From contig CAZKBB010000054.1 of NCBI GenBank assembly GCA_964550935.1, positions 1 through 19,624 on the forward strand: a DNA stretch of 19,624 bases. The letters run 5' to 3'. Source of the DNA: JBCBSP01 sp964550935 (GTDB lineage: Bacteria; Pseudomonadota; Alphaproteobacteria; Caulobacterales; Maricaulaceae). Both the position numbers and the translations under genes were made by a program. This document shows positions 7,486 to 14,307 of the stretch, one piece after another. The notes under the pieces are model-generated. The model was not told where the DNA came from. It did not search any database and saw only the letters and a list, made by a program, of their open reading frames with translations. The number at the start of each line of letters is the position of its first letter. Position 1 is the stretch's first letter.

Positions 7486-7525
7486 CGCACCGCGACTCGC
7501 TAGACCGTCCCGAAGGAGCCTCGAC

Positions 7526-7894
7526 ATGGCCGAACCCCAGCCCGCCCCGTCCGGACCGACCTCGGACGGCGACCGCGTGCTCGCCATCGTGAACTACGTC
7601 CTGTTCCTGGTGGGCCCGGCGAACGGGCTGACCATGATCATCGCCGCGGTGCTGGCCTATATCCGCAAGCCCGAGGCCGAGCCCTGGCTGCAGACCCACT
7701 TCATCTTCCAGATCAATACGCTCTGGATCGGCTTTCTGATCTTCCTCGCAGGCCTTCTGACCGTATGGATCCTGGGCCTAGGGCTGCTGGTCTGGCTGTT
7801 CGGCACGATCTGGGTCGTGGTGCGCGCCGCGGTCGGGCTTGTACGCCTGATCGACGGGCGCCCGCACCCGGACCCGCGCGCCTTCTTGTTCTAG
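7526..7894 (+). CDS. Small membrane protein, DUF4870/Tic20-like
   Basis: This 122-residue protein has a short polar Pro-rich N-terminus (1-15), a hydrophobic segment about 18-45 with YVLFLVGPANGLTMIIAAVLAYI, a loop containing WLQTHFIFQINTLWI (54-68) and two further hydrophobic stretches to about 98. The TH.. FQ pattern in the second segment resembles the DUF4870 group of integral membrane proteins, whose function is unknown. It probably spans the inner membrane three times. The start is well fixed by AAGGAG seven bases before ATG 7526; a longer frame from 7289 has no such support. It stands alone on the plus strand between two minus-strand genes, ending only four bases from the stop of the nitronate monooxygenase gene. 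Confidence 0.75.
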   Translation: MAEPQPAPSGPTSDGDRVLAIVNYVLFLVGPANGLTMIIAAVLAYIRKPEAEPWLQTHFIFQINTLWIGFLIFLAGLLTVWILGLGLLVWLFGTIWVVVRAAVGLVRLIDGRPHPDPRAFLF

Positions 7895-7898
7895 GCGC

Positions 7899-8861
7899 CT
7901 ATCCGCAAACTCGCGCCTTCGCGGCCTCGTACTCGCGCACGAGCTGGTCGACATACTCGCCGGCGGGCTGGACGCGCTTGATCGCGCCGATGCCCTGGCC
8001 GGAGCCCCAGATGTCCTTCCAGGCCTTGGCCTCGGTATTCCCGCCGGAGCCGAAATTCATCGCGGACGGGTCGCTTACGGGCAGGTTGTCAGGGTCGAGC
8101 CCGGCGTTCTCGATCGAGCGCTTGAGATAGTTGCCGTGCACGCCGGTGAAGAGGTTCGTGTAGACGATGTCTTCGGCCGAGCCCTCCACGACGCCGGTCT
8201 TGTAGTCCTCGCCGCAGCGGGCCTCCTCGGTGGCGATGAAGGCCGAGCCCACATAGGCGTAGTCCGCGCCCATGGCCTCGGCTGCGAGCACGCCCGCCCC
8301 GGTCGAGATCGAGCCTGACACCAGAAGCGGCCCGTCGAAGAACTCGCGGATCTCCGAGATCAGGGCGAAGGGCGAGAGCACGCCGGCGTGCCCGCCCGCG
8401 CCCGCGCACACCGCGATCAGCCCGTCCGCGCCTTTCTCCAGGGCCTTCTTGGCGAACTTGATGTTGATGATGTCGTGCAGCGTCTCCCCGCCCCAGGCGT
8501 GGACGGCCTGGTTCAGCTCCTCGCGCGCGCCGAGCGAGGTGATGACCAGCGGGACCTTGTACTTCGCGCACGTCTCCATGTCGGCCTCGAGCCGGTCGTT
8601 GGAGCGGTGCACGATCTGATTGACCGCGAACGGCGCGGCCGGGCGGTTCGGGTTGGCGCGGTTATGGCTGTCGAGCGCGGACGTGATCTCGTCGAGCCAT
8701 TCATCGAGCTGGCTCTGCGGCCTGGCGTTCAGCGCCGGGAACGAGCCCACCACGCCGGCCTTGCACTGGGCGATGACGAGCTTCGGATTGGACAGGATGA
8801 ACATCGGCGCGGCCACGACCGGCGCGCGCAACTGAGATTTGAGTGTCTTAAGAACGCCCAC
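7899..8861 (-). CDS. Nitronate monooxygenase family flavoprotein (2-nitropropane dioxygenase-like)
   Basis: These FMN-dependent TIM-barrel enzymes oxidise alkyl nitronates; many members act instead as enoyl reductases or have unknown substrates. The 320-residue protein shows the opening APMFILSNP (18-26), the AGVVGSFPALNAR segment (35-47), CAGAGGHAG (152-160) with the His158 commonly used as base, SGSISTG (182-188) and GADYAYVGSAF (198-208), which form the FMN phosphate site. GSGQGIG lies near the C-terminus. The start is GTG 8861, with GGGGAGG five bases upstream. It is 98 bases downstream of the sulfurtransferase gene on the same strand and may be cotranscribed with it. Family assignment is strong; the physiological substrate is open. 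Confidence 0.88.
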   Translation of the reverse strand: MGVLKTLKSQLRAPVVAAPMFILSNPKLVIAQCKAGVVGSFPALNARPQSQLDEWLDEITSALDSHNRANPNRPAAPFAVNQIVHRSNDRLEADMETCAKYKVPLVITSLGAREELNQAVHAWGGETLHDIINIKFAKKALEKGADGLIAVCAGAGGHAGVLSPFALISEIREFFDGPLLVSGSISTGAGVLAAEAMGADYAYVGSAFIATEEARCGEDYKTGVVEGSAEDIVYTNLFTGVHGNYLKRSIENAGLDPDNLPVSDPSAMNFGSGGNTEAKAWKDIWGSGQGIGAIKRVQPAGEYVDQLVREYEAAKARVCG

Positions 8862-8948
8862 GAGCGCCTCCCCGCTGTTCTGACGCGGGTGTCGGCCCCG
8901 CTTCGCGGCGACAAGCTAGCGAGCTGAGCGTTGGTGTCGAGACGCCAT

Positions 8949-8963
8949 GTGAACGCCGTTCAC
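8949..8963. promoter_or_regulatory. GTGAAC-GCC-GTTCAC inverted repeat
   Basis: A perfect six-base inverted repeat with a three-base centre overlaps the stop codon of the sulfurtransferase gene and lies about 90 bases upstream of the nitronate monooxygenase start. It could be an operator for that gene or a chance dyad. No regulator gene is nearby. Confidence 0.18.
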
Positions 8964-9805
8964 TTGGCCGCCGGGCCCGTCTCGATCGGCAGGTCGCCGC
9001 GGCCGGCCCATTCGGTCCAGGAGCCGTCGTATAGGCGGACCTCGCCATAGCCCGCCTGCGTGAACACCGCGTGCAGGATCGCGGCGGTCACGCCCGACCC
9101 GCAGGTGCAGATCAGCCGGGTCTGGTGCGGTGAGCCGAGGCGCTCGGCGACGGCGTCCGGCGCAGCGATGCGGCCGTCCTCGCCGATCAGCTCGGTGAAG
9201 GGCAGGCTCATTGAGCCGGGAATGTGACCCGAGGCCAGACCCGGGCGCGGCTCCGGCGCTTCGCCGGTGAAACGCTCAGCCGAACGCGCATCGACGATCA
9301 GCGCGTCGCCGGCTTCTACGTGGTGCAGCACGTCGGCCCAGGTCACCGCGTCGTCGTGGATCGGGAGCCGCGCCGGCGTCGTGGCTTGAGCTTCGCCCCG
9401 TGCTGCGGGACCGGCCTCGATCTCGCCGCCCGCCGCGCGCCACGCGGCGAGCCCGCCGTCGAGGATCGCCGCCTGAAGCCCGAAGCGGCGCAGCGTCCAC
9501 CATACGCGCGCAGAAGCTGCGAAGCGGTTGTCGTCGTACACCAGGAAGCGATCCGACGCGCTCACGCCCGCCTCGCTCATCCAGCGCTGAAAGCGCGCAA
9601 GCCCCGGCGCCATGTGCGGCAGATCGCTGGTGGGGTCGCTCACCGCATCGATGTCGAAGCGCCGCGCGCCCGCGATGCGCGCCTCGGCGAACGCCGCCTC
9701 GCCCGTGCGCTCTGCGCCCGGCATGAACCAGCTCGCATCCACCGCGACCCAGCCCGCGGCGATGCGCCGGCGCGCCTCTTCTGCGCTGATGAAGACCTCG
9801 ACCAT
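8960..9805 (-). CDS. sseA: 3-mercaptopyruvate sulfurtransferase
   Basis: The enzyme transfers sulfur from 3-mercaptopyruvate to thiols, cyanide or thioredoxin. The 281-residue protein has the two rhodanese domains of the family: an inactive N-terminal one (about 5-127, with DASW, VYDD and DGGLAAW) and a catalytic C-terminal one (about 147-275) with DARSAERF, the CGSGVTA loop carrying Cys235 (231-241), and DGSWTEW (260-266). The loop sequence CGSGVT, in place of the thiosulfate-type CRKGVT, favours mercaptopyruvate over thiosulfate. The length equals E. coli SseA. ATG 9805 has GAGG seven bases upstream; an upstream start at 9859 gives residues unlike the family. It is divergent from the threonine ammonia-lyase gene, with a 101-base shared region. 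Confidence 0.9.
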   Translation of the reverse strand: MVEVFISAEEARRRIAAGWVAVDASWFMPGAERTGEAAFAEARIAGARRFDIDAVSDPTSDLPHMAPGLARFQRWMSEAGVSASDRFLVYDDNRFAASARVWWTLRRFGLQAAILDGGLAAWRAAGGEIEAGPAARGEAQATTPARLPIHDDAVTWADVLHHVEAGDALIVDARSAERFTGEAPEPRPGLASGHIPGSMSLPFTELIGEDGRIAAPDAVAERLGSPHQTRLICTCGSGVTAAILHAVFTQAGYGEVRLYDGSWTEWAGRGDLPIETGPAAK

Positions 9806-9893
9806 GGCGGTACCTCGCGTGACCCGGGCGGACGCTACTGTAGCGCCGCGTGCGAGCAAAGCGTCGCGGTCGACGCCGCGCGCGCACGCGGTC

Positions 9894-9899
9894 TAAGCT
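9894..9899 (+). promoter_or_regulatory. -10-like element next to the ilvA start (possible leaderless transcript)
   Basis: TAAGCT lies seven bases before the ATG at 9907 and there is no Shine-Dalgarno sequence between them. A transcript starting seven to eight bases after this element would begin at the start codon itself. No good -35 is present at 17 bases; GTCGAC at 9869-9874 is a weak, 19-base-spaced possibility. This is a pattern reading only. Confidence 0.22.
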
Positions 9900-9906
9900 T
9901 GCGCCC

Positions 9907-11160
9907 ATGAAAGACGCATCCCCATCAGCGCGCGTGTCCGAGGGCGCCGAGCTGGCCGCGGCGCTTGAGCATGTCTGGGCGCAGCACGAGGCCGGGCTCG
10001 ACGGCGTGCTCGACACGCCCTTCTTGCGCGCCGACAAGATCGGCGAGCAGCTGGGCTGCGAGTTCTGGGTAAAACTTGAAAACCTCCAGCACACCGGCTC
10101 GTTCAAGGAGCGCGGCGCGCTGGCGAAGCTCTTGTCCCTCTCCGACGCCGAGCGCGCGGCCGGGGTCGCCGCGGCGAGCGCGGGCAATCACGCGCAAGGG
10201 CTCGCGCGCCACGCCGGACGGCTCGGCGTGCGCGCCGTCATCGTGATGCCGCGCGGCACGCCCATCGTGAAGGTGCGCCAGACCGAAGCGCTCGGCGCGG
10301 AAGCCGTGATCGAGGGCGACACGTTCGACGAGGCCCAGGCCCATTGCGAGGCGCTGTGCGCGCGCGAGGGCCTGACCGCGGTCCATCCCTTCGACGACCC
10401 TTACGTGATCGCCGGACAGAGCACGATCGCGCGCGAGATGCTGCGCGACGTGCCCGATCTGGACGTCATCGTCGCCCCGATCGGGGGCGGCGGGCTTTTG
10501 TCGGGCACCGCGCTGGCCGCGCGCGCGATGAAGCCGGACATCGAACTGGTGGGCGTCCAGGCCGAGCTGTTCCCGGCGCTTCTCAACGCGATCGACGGCG
10601 AGGACCGGCCCGTCGGCGGCTACACGCTGGCCGAAGGCATCGCGGTGAAAAGCCCGGGCGCGCTGACCGCGGCCCTGATCCGCGAGCTGGTCGATGATGT
10701 GATTCTGGCCGGCGAGCCGGCGCTGGAGCACGCGCTGAACGTCTATTTGAGCGATCTGAAAACGCTAGCCGAGGGCGCCGGCGCGGCGGGGCTCGCAGGC
10801 ATGCTGCAATCGCCCGAACGCTTCGCCGGGCGCAAGTGCGCGACGATCCTGTGCGGGGGCAATATCGACTCCCGTCTGCTCTCCTCGATCCTTTTGCGCG
10901 GTCTGGCGCGTTCGGGACGCATGGCGCGTTTGAGGATCGAGCTGATCGACATTCCCGGTCAGCTCGTGAAGGTCTCCGAGGTGATCGCGCAAAGCGGAGG
11001 CAACGTCATCGACGTGTCCTATCACCGCGTGTTCTCCGACCTGCCGGCGAAGGTCACCTATATCGACATCTCGGTGGAGGCCCATGACCGCGCCCACATG
11101 GAGCGCGTGCTCGCCGCCCTCAGAAGCGCCGGCTTCAAGGTCGAAACCGCGGGCTATTAG
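9907..11160 (+). CDS. ilvA: Threonine ammonia-lyase with C-terminal ACT domain
   Basis: This PLP enzyme deaminates threonine (and serine) to 2-oxobutyrate, the first step toward isoleucine. The 417-residue protein has the PLP lysine Lys67 in ENLQHTGSFKERGA (58-71), SAGNHAQGLA (91-100), the phosphate-binding glycine loop PIGGGGLLSG (191-200) and CGGNID (316-321). A single ACT domain spans about 341-415 (LRIELIDIPGQLVKVSEVIA onward). One ACT domain and this length resemble the shorter IlvA/TdcB-like form (about 400-420 residues) rather than the 514-residue E. coli IlvA with two regulatory modules. So allosteric control by amino acids is likely, but the effector is not certain. It converges with the glycosylase gene; the stops are six bases apart. 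Confidence 0.92.
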   Translation: MKDASPSARVSEGAELAAALEHVWAQHEAGLDGVLDTPFLRADKIGEQLGCEFWVKLENLQHTGSFKERGALAKLLSLSDAERAAGVAAASAGNHAQGLARHAGRLGVRAVIVMPRGTPIVKVRQTEALGAEAVIEGDTFDEAQAHCEALCAREGLTAVHPFDDPYVIAGQSTIAREMLRDVPDLDVIVAPIGGGGLLSGTALAARAMKPDIELVGVQAELFPALLNAIDGEDRPVGGYTLAEGIAVKSPGALTAALIRELVDDVILAGEPALEHALNVYLSDLKTLAEGAGAAGLAGMLQSPERFAGRKCATILCGGNIDSRLLSSILLRGLARSGRMARLRIELIDIPGQLVKVSEVIAQSGGNVIDVSYHRVFSDLPAKVTYIDISVEAHDRAHMERVLAALRSAGFKVETAGY

Positions 11161-11166
11161 CGTTCG

Positions 11167-11781
11167 TCAGGTCTCCGGCGGCGCATCCACATGGCGCCAC
11201 ATGTAGAGCGCCAGGTAGGAGCGATGGGGCGCGAAGCGCTCGGCGGTGCGCACGGTCTTGCGCCGGGGGCTCGTCAGGCGGGCGAGCGTCTTGCGCGCGG
11301 CGACGTCGCCGTCCGGCCACACGTCGGGGTCGGCGAACCAGAAGATCGACATCATGTCCGCCGTCCAGCGCCCCACGCCCCAGATGCGGGTCAGGGCCGC
11401 GGCGCGCGCCTCGGCGTCCAGAGCGCCGAGCGCGTCGGCGTCGAGCGCGCCCTCGCGCGCAGCCTCGGCGATGGCGCACACGGTCCTCGCCTTCGCCCCG
11501 GACAGCCCGCAGGCGCGCAGCCGCTCCACATTGCCCGGGTGAAAGTGCGCCAGCAGGTCCGCGCCGGAGCGGTCGGCGTCGGCCTCCACACGCGACCAGA
11601 TCGTCTTCGCGGCGGTCACGCTGAGCTGTTGACCGGCGACCGCGCGCGCCAGACGCTCGGCGAATACGCCCTCGCGCCGGGGCTCCAGCCGCACCGGGCC
11701 GCCCCGCGCGATCGCCGACGCGAGCTCCTCGCTCAAGCCACGCGCCGTCTCGACGAACCGGGCATGGATGTCTTCGGACAT
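11167..11781 (-). CDS. DNA-3-methyladenine glycosylase II (AlkA/HhH-GPD family)
   Basis: This base-excision-repair enzyme removes alkylated purines from DNA. The 204-residue protein is the short, single-domain form: an alpha-helical N-terminus with FAERLARAVAGQQLSVTAAK (40-59), the helix-hairpin-helix LTRIWGVGRWTADM (130-143) and the catalytic Asp159 in VWPDGDVAARKTL. The N-terminal beta domain of E. coli AlkA is missing, as in many short homologues. No Cys cluster for an iron-sulfur centre is present, which separates it from EndoIII/MutY. The C-terminus ends with the usual YLALYMWRHVDA (189-200). The ATG at 11781 is divergent from folK; its promoter region overlaps the folK start region. Confidence 0.9.
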   Translation of the reverse strand: MSEDIHARFVETARGLSEELASAIARGGPVRLEPRREGVFAERLARAVAGQQLSVTAAKTIWSRVEADADRSGADLLAHFHPGNVERLRACGLSGAKARTVCAIAEAAREGALDADALGALDAEARAAALTRIWGVGRWTADMMSIFWFADPDVWPDGDVAARKTLARLTSPRRKTVRTAERFAPHRSYLALYMWRHVDAPPET

Positions 11782-11860
11782 GGCGTCAGCTCCTCACCCG
11801 CCGCGCTCGCTCGCCCCGCCCGGTTTACCCGCCATGGCCGCGCGGTCCATATCCATCACC

Positions 11861-12316
11861 ATGAGAGAAGAACAAAGCCCGCCTGACCGCCGCCGCGTCA
11901 TCGTCGCGCTCGGCGGCAATGTCGGCGACGTGGCGGCGAGCTTCGATGCGGCGCTCGCCGCGATCGACGCGCTGGCGGACACGCGCGTGCGCAAGGTCTC
12001 GCGCTATACCGAGAGCGCGCCCTGGGGCGACACCGATCAGCCGGGCTTCCTGAACGCGGCCGCCGAGATCGCCACCGCGCTGGAGCCCCATGCGCTCCTC
12101 GACGCGCTCAAGCGCATCGAAGCCGAGCTCGGCCGGGTGAAGACGCGCAGGTGGGGCCCGCGCGTGATCGATCTCGACATCATCATCTACGCCGACCGGC
12201 GCATCGCCGACGAACGCCTGACCATCCCCCACCCCCGCGCCCTGGAGCGCGACTTCGTCATGACGCCCATGCGCGAGATCGCGCCGGACCTGGCGGCGTG
12301 GCTGGAGGGGGGCTGA
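11861..12316 (+). CDS. folK: 2-amino-4-hydroxy-6-hydroxymethyldihydropteridine diphosphokinase
   Basis: HPPK transfers pyrophosphate from ATP to 6-hydroxymethyl-7,8-dihydropterin in folate synthesis, in the cytosol. From ATG 11861 the protein has 151 residues, close to the usual length of about 160. It shows VALGGNVGD (15-23), ESAPWGDTDQPGFLNAAAEI (51-70), the magnesium Asp pair 104/106 in RRWGPRVIDLDIIIY and the closing PHPRALERDFVMTP (123-136). The start is uncertain: ATG 11834 and 11768 are in frame, but neither has a ribosome site and both add residues outside the conserved fold. A TATCCA element lies five bases before ATG 11861, so a leaderless start is possible. folB and folP are not nearby. 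Confidence 0.92.
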   Translation: MREEQSPPDRRRVIVALGGNVGDVAASFDAALAAIDALADTRVRKVSRYTESAPWGDTDQPGFLNAAAEIATALEPHALLDALKRIEAELGRVKTRRWGPRVIDLDIIIYADRRIADERLTIPHPRALERDFVMTPMREIAPDLAAWLEGG

Positions 12317-12340
12317 TCAGGCCTGTTCGAGGCCCGTGTT

Positions 12341-12491
12341 CGAGCCCACCGGGCTCGCAAGGCCGACCGGCCGCCCGCAGCGTCAGCGAGGAGCGAAAGC
12401 CCGGACGGGCTTGAGCATCGGCCCCTTCGCCCCTACCGGGGCATTCTCGCCTGAAATCAGTCCCCCGGACTGATTTCTCCGCCTTCGGCGG
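12341..12491. repeat. Chain of five short hairpins between folK and tRNA-Leu
   Basis: Five inverted repeats follow one another with short gaps: CGAGCCC-ACC-GGGCTCG (12341-12357), AAGCCC-GGAC-GGGCTT (12397-12412), GCCCC-TACC-GGGGC (12429-12442), an 11-base perfect arm GAAATCAGTCC with three-base loop (12453-12477), and CCGCC-TTC-GGCGG (12479-12491). No reading frame here resembles a known protein. The AT-rich arm of the fourth hairpin stands out from the GC-rich surroundings. It lies downstream of both folK (plus) and the tRNA (minus), so it may act as a two-way terminator or 3' processing structure, or be a dispersed palindromic repeat element. None of the hairpins has a clear T run. Confidence 0.55.
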
Positions 12492-12502
12492 ACCGGCTCG
12501 AA

Positions 12503-12591
12503 TGGTGCGGGCGGCCGGACTTGAACCGGCACGGGCCTTGCGGCCCAACGGATTTTAAGTCCGGTGCGTCTACCAATTCCGCCACGCCCGC
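12503..12591 (-). tRNA. tRNA-Leu (anticodon UAA)
   Basis: The reverse complement folds as a class II tRNA of 89 bases. The acceptor stem GCGGGCG pairs with CGCCCGC, followed by discriminator A and an encoded CCA. The D-arm contains GGTAGACGC. The anticodon loop CTTAAAA gives anticodon TAA, reading UUA codons. A long variable arm GGGCCGCAAGGCCC follows, and the T-arm has GGTTCAAGTCC. UUA is a rare codon in such GC-rich DNA, so this is a low-demand isoacceptor. The gene is single, with no integrase or attachment-site duplication nearby. Confidence 0.96.
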
Positions 12592-12627
12592 TTCGCCGCC
12601 GCCGAGCGAGCCTCGCGGCGGGCGAAC

Positions 12628-12657
12628 TTGATAGAGCCTTAGCGGGCGCGCGGTCCA
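12628..12657 (-). promoter_or_regulatory. Promoter candidate for tRNA-Leu
   Basis: On the minus strand TGGACC (12652-12657) and TATCAA (12628-12633) are 18 bases apart, a fair sigma-70 pair, and would start transcription near 12620, about 30 bases before the mature tRNA. A hairpin with arms at 12592-12602 and 12615-12626 abuts the 5' end of the tRNA; if transcription starts at 12620 part of its outer arm would be missing from the RNA. Confidence 0.35.
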
Positions 12658-12693
12658 GAGGGGGCGCGCCCGGTTGGCCGCTGAGGCCGGGGC

Positions 12694-13314
12694 TTAGAGC
12701 TTGATCTCGTCCTGCTTGGAGACGATGCGGTCGCACAGGCCGTAGTCGATCGCCTCCTTGGCCGAGAGCCAGAAGTCGCGGTCGGTGTCCTTAGAGACCT
12801 GTTCAAGCGACTTGCCCGTGGCGTCGGCGAAAATCTGGTTCAGACGATCGCGCATGGCGCGCATCTCGCGCACCTGGATCTCGATGTCCGAGGCCATGCC
12901 GCCCGCCCCGCCGGAGGGCTGGTGCAGGAGGAAGCGGGTGTTGGGCAGCGCGTAGCGGTCGCCCTTCGCCGCGCCGACATAAATCAGCGCCCCGGCGCTT
13001 GCGACCCAGCCCGAGCCCAGCGTGACCACGCGCGGTTTGATGAACTTCATCACGTCGTGGATCATGTCGCCGGATTCCACATGGCCGCCGGGCGAGGAAA
13101 TGATCATCAAGATCGGATCGTCGGACTTGGCCGCCAGGGCGAACAGCTGAGCGCAGATCTCGCGCGCCATCTTGTCGTTGACCCCGCCGGTGACCAGCAC
13201 GGTGCGGCTGTCGAACAGCGCCTTGTGCAGGAAGTCCGGACCGGGCTTGCCCTCGGCCTTCTCGTCGTCTTCGTCGTCATTGCGGATGAGGCGGTCGTCG
13301 AACGCGTGGGGCAT
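12694..13314 (-). CDS. ClpP-like serine protease subunit, second (non-canonical) type
   Basis: The 206-residue protein has the ClpP fold and a full Ser-His-Asp triad: Ser106 in GWVASAGALIY, His131 in LLHQPSGGAGG and the Asp of DTDRD (176-180). SSPGGHVESGDMIHD (73-87) and FWLSAKEAIDYGLCDRI (181-197) are also family motifs. It differs from housekeeping ClpP, which has GMAASMGA around the serine and a propeptide-like start with VPMVVE. It represents the additional ClpP paralogue seen in many alphaproteobacteria. It may form its own or mixed rings with a Clp ATPase; no clpX or clpA is adjacent here. ATG 13314 is chosen because the acidic start MPHAFDDRLIRNDDEDDE matches the length of relatives; ATG 13380 and a start at 13413 are possible. 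It follows the cinA-type gene by 103 bases. Confidence 0.85.
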   Translation of the reverse strand: MPHAFDDRLIRNDDEDDEKAEGKPGPDFLHKALFDSRTVLVTGGVNDKMAREICAQLFALAAKSDDPILMIISSPGGHVESGDMIHDVMKFIKPRVVTLGSGWVASAGALIYVGAAKGDRYALPNTRFLLHQPSGGAGGMASDIEIQVREMRAMRDRLNQIFADATGKSLEQVSKDTDRDFWLSAKEAIDYGLCDRIVSKQDEIKL

Positions 13315-13417
13315 GGGGGTGTAGGTCTCTTTGATGACGGGGCTTGTCTTGAGCGGGAGGTTAGGGGCGCGGACGGGCATGAACAAGCATCGCGCCTGCG
13401 CGTGACGCAGCACGAGG

Positions 13418-14185
13418 TTAGCGGTCGGCGGTTTCGATGTCGTCTGCGAGGCGCTTTAGGGCGGACTTGGCCGTCTCCAGCGCGTCCTCGTCGCTGGATC
13501 GCGCAACCAGCGCCACGCCGCGGCGAAGCCCCTCGGACGTATCCTCGAACCAGGGATAGGAGCCGATGGAGACGCCCTTACAGGCCTGCTCGATCTCGCT
13601 TAGCGCCTCAGCGATGTCGCCCTCGCGCGCGTTCTCCACGCGCACGGTTTCAGACTTGACCACCGTTCCGCCCTCGATGCGCGCCGAGACGTCCTGCAGC
13701 ATGCCCGCGACGATCTTCGGCACGCCGGCGAGCACGAACACGTTCTCCAGCTGAAAGCCCGGCGCGCCGGTGACGGGATTGTCGATCAGCGCCGCGCCGT
13801 CGGGGATGCGCGCCATGCGAAGGCGCGCCTCGGTCAACTCGGTCTCGGACTTGTCATACCAGCGCTCCAGGATCGCGCGCGCATCCTCGCGGATATCGAT
13901 CGAGCGCCCGAAGGCGGCCGCGACCGCGTCGGCGGTGATGTCGTCATGGGTCGGCCCGATCCCGCCGGTGGTGAAGGCATAGTCGCAGCGCGCCGAAAGC
14001 GCTTTCACCGCCTCCACGATGGCGTCGTGGTCGTCGCAGACGGCGCGGGCCTCGATCACGCTGACGCCCTGTGGCGCGAGAAACTCTGCGATCTGCTGGA
14101 TGTTGATGTCCTGGGTGCGCCCGGACAGGATCTCGTCGCCGACGACGACGATCCCGGCGGTGACGGCGCGCTGGTTCGCACTCAT
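13418..14185 (-). CDS. CinA-type molybdopterin-binding (MoCF) domain protein
   Basis: The 255-residue protein carries the MoaB/MogA-like domain of competence/damage-inducible protein CinA, with GIVVVGDEILSGRTQD (11-26) and the TTGGIGPTHDDITADAV motif (72-88). Full-length CinA (about 410 residues) has a C-terminal nicotinamide-nucleotide amidase domain; that part is absent here. The stand-alone form is common in alphaproteobacteria, where it may act as an ADP-ribose/CoA-type pyrophosphatase or have a still unknown role. The C-terminal 80 residues form a separate small alpha/beta region (GVSIGSYPWFEDTSEGLRRG). ATG 14185 has GGGAG nine bases upstream. A longer frame from 14275 lies in the divergent promoter region facing sfsA. 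Confidence 0.87.
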   Translation of the reverse strand: MSANQRAVTAGIVVVGDEILSGRTQDINIQQIAEFLAPQGVSVIEARAVCDDHDAIVEAVKALSARCDYAFTTGGIGPTHDDITADAVAAAFGRSIDIREDARAILERWYDKSETELTEARLRMARIPDGAALIDNPVTGAPGFQLENVFVLAGVPKIVAGMLQDVSARIEGGTVVKSETVRVENAREGDIAEALSEIEQACKGVSIGSYPWFEDTSEGLRRGVALVARSSDEDALETAKSALKRLADDIETADR

Positions 14186-14307
14186 GGCGGCGATCTCCCG
14201 AACTGCGGTCCCGGCTGCGCGAGGCGTTGCGGCCCCGGCGGCGCGATGCATTACTTGGCGCCCTTCCCGACGCAAGACCAGACCCGCCGCTTAAAGACGC
14301 CGCCCGC

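Noticed and set aside
12317..12600. tRNA-associated integration site (attachment-site duplication)
   Set aside because: No integrase gene and no direct repeat of the tRNA 3' end were found on either side.
12383..12736. Short minus-strand frames (117 and 96 codons) crossing the tRNA and hairpin chain
   Set aside because: They run through the tRNA-Leu gene and palindromic DNA, have no ribosome site and no family resemblance; such frames in structured repeats are usual annotation artefacts.
13315..13413. N-terminal extension of the ClpP-like protein to 239 residues
   Set aside because: The extra 33 residues do not resemble the family and no ribosome site precedes the upstream starts; kept as an alternative only.
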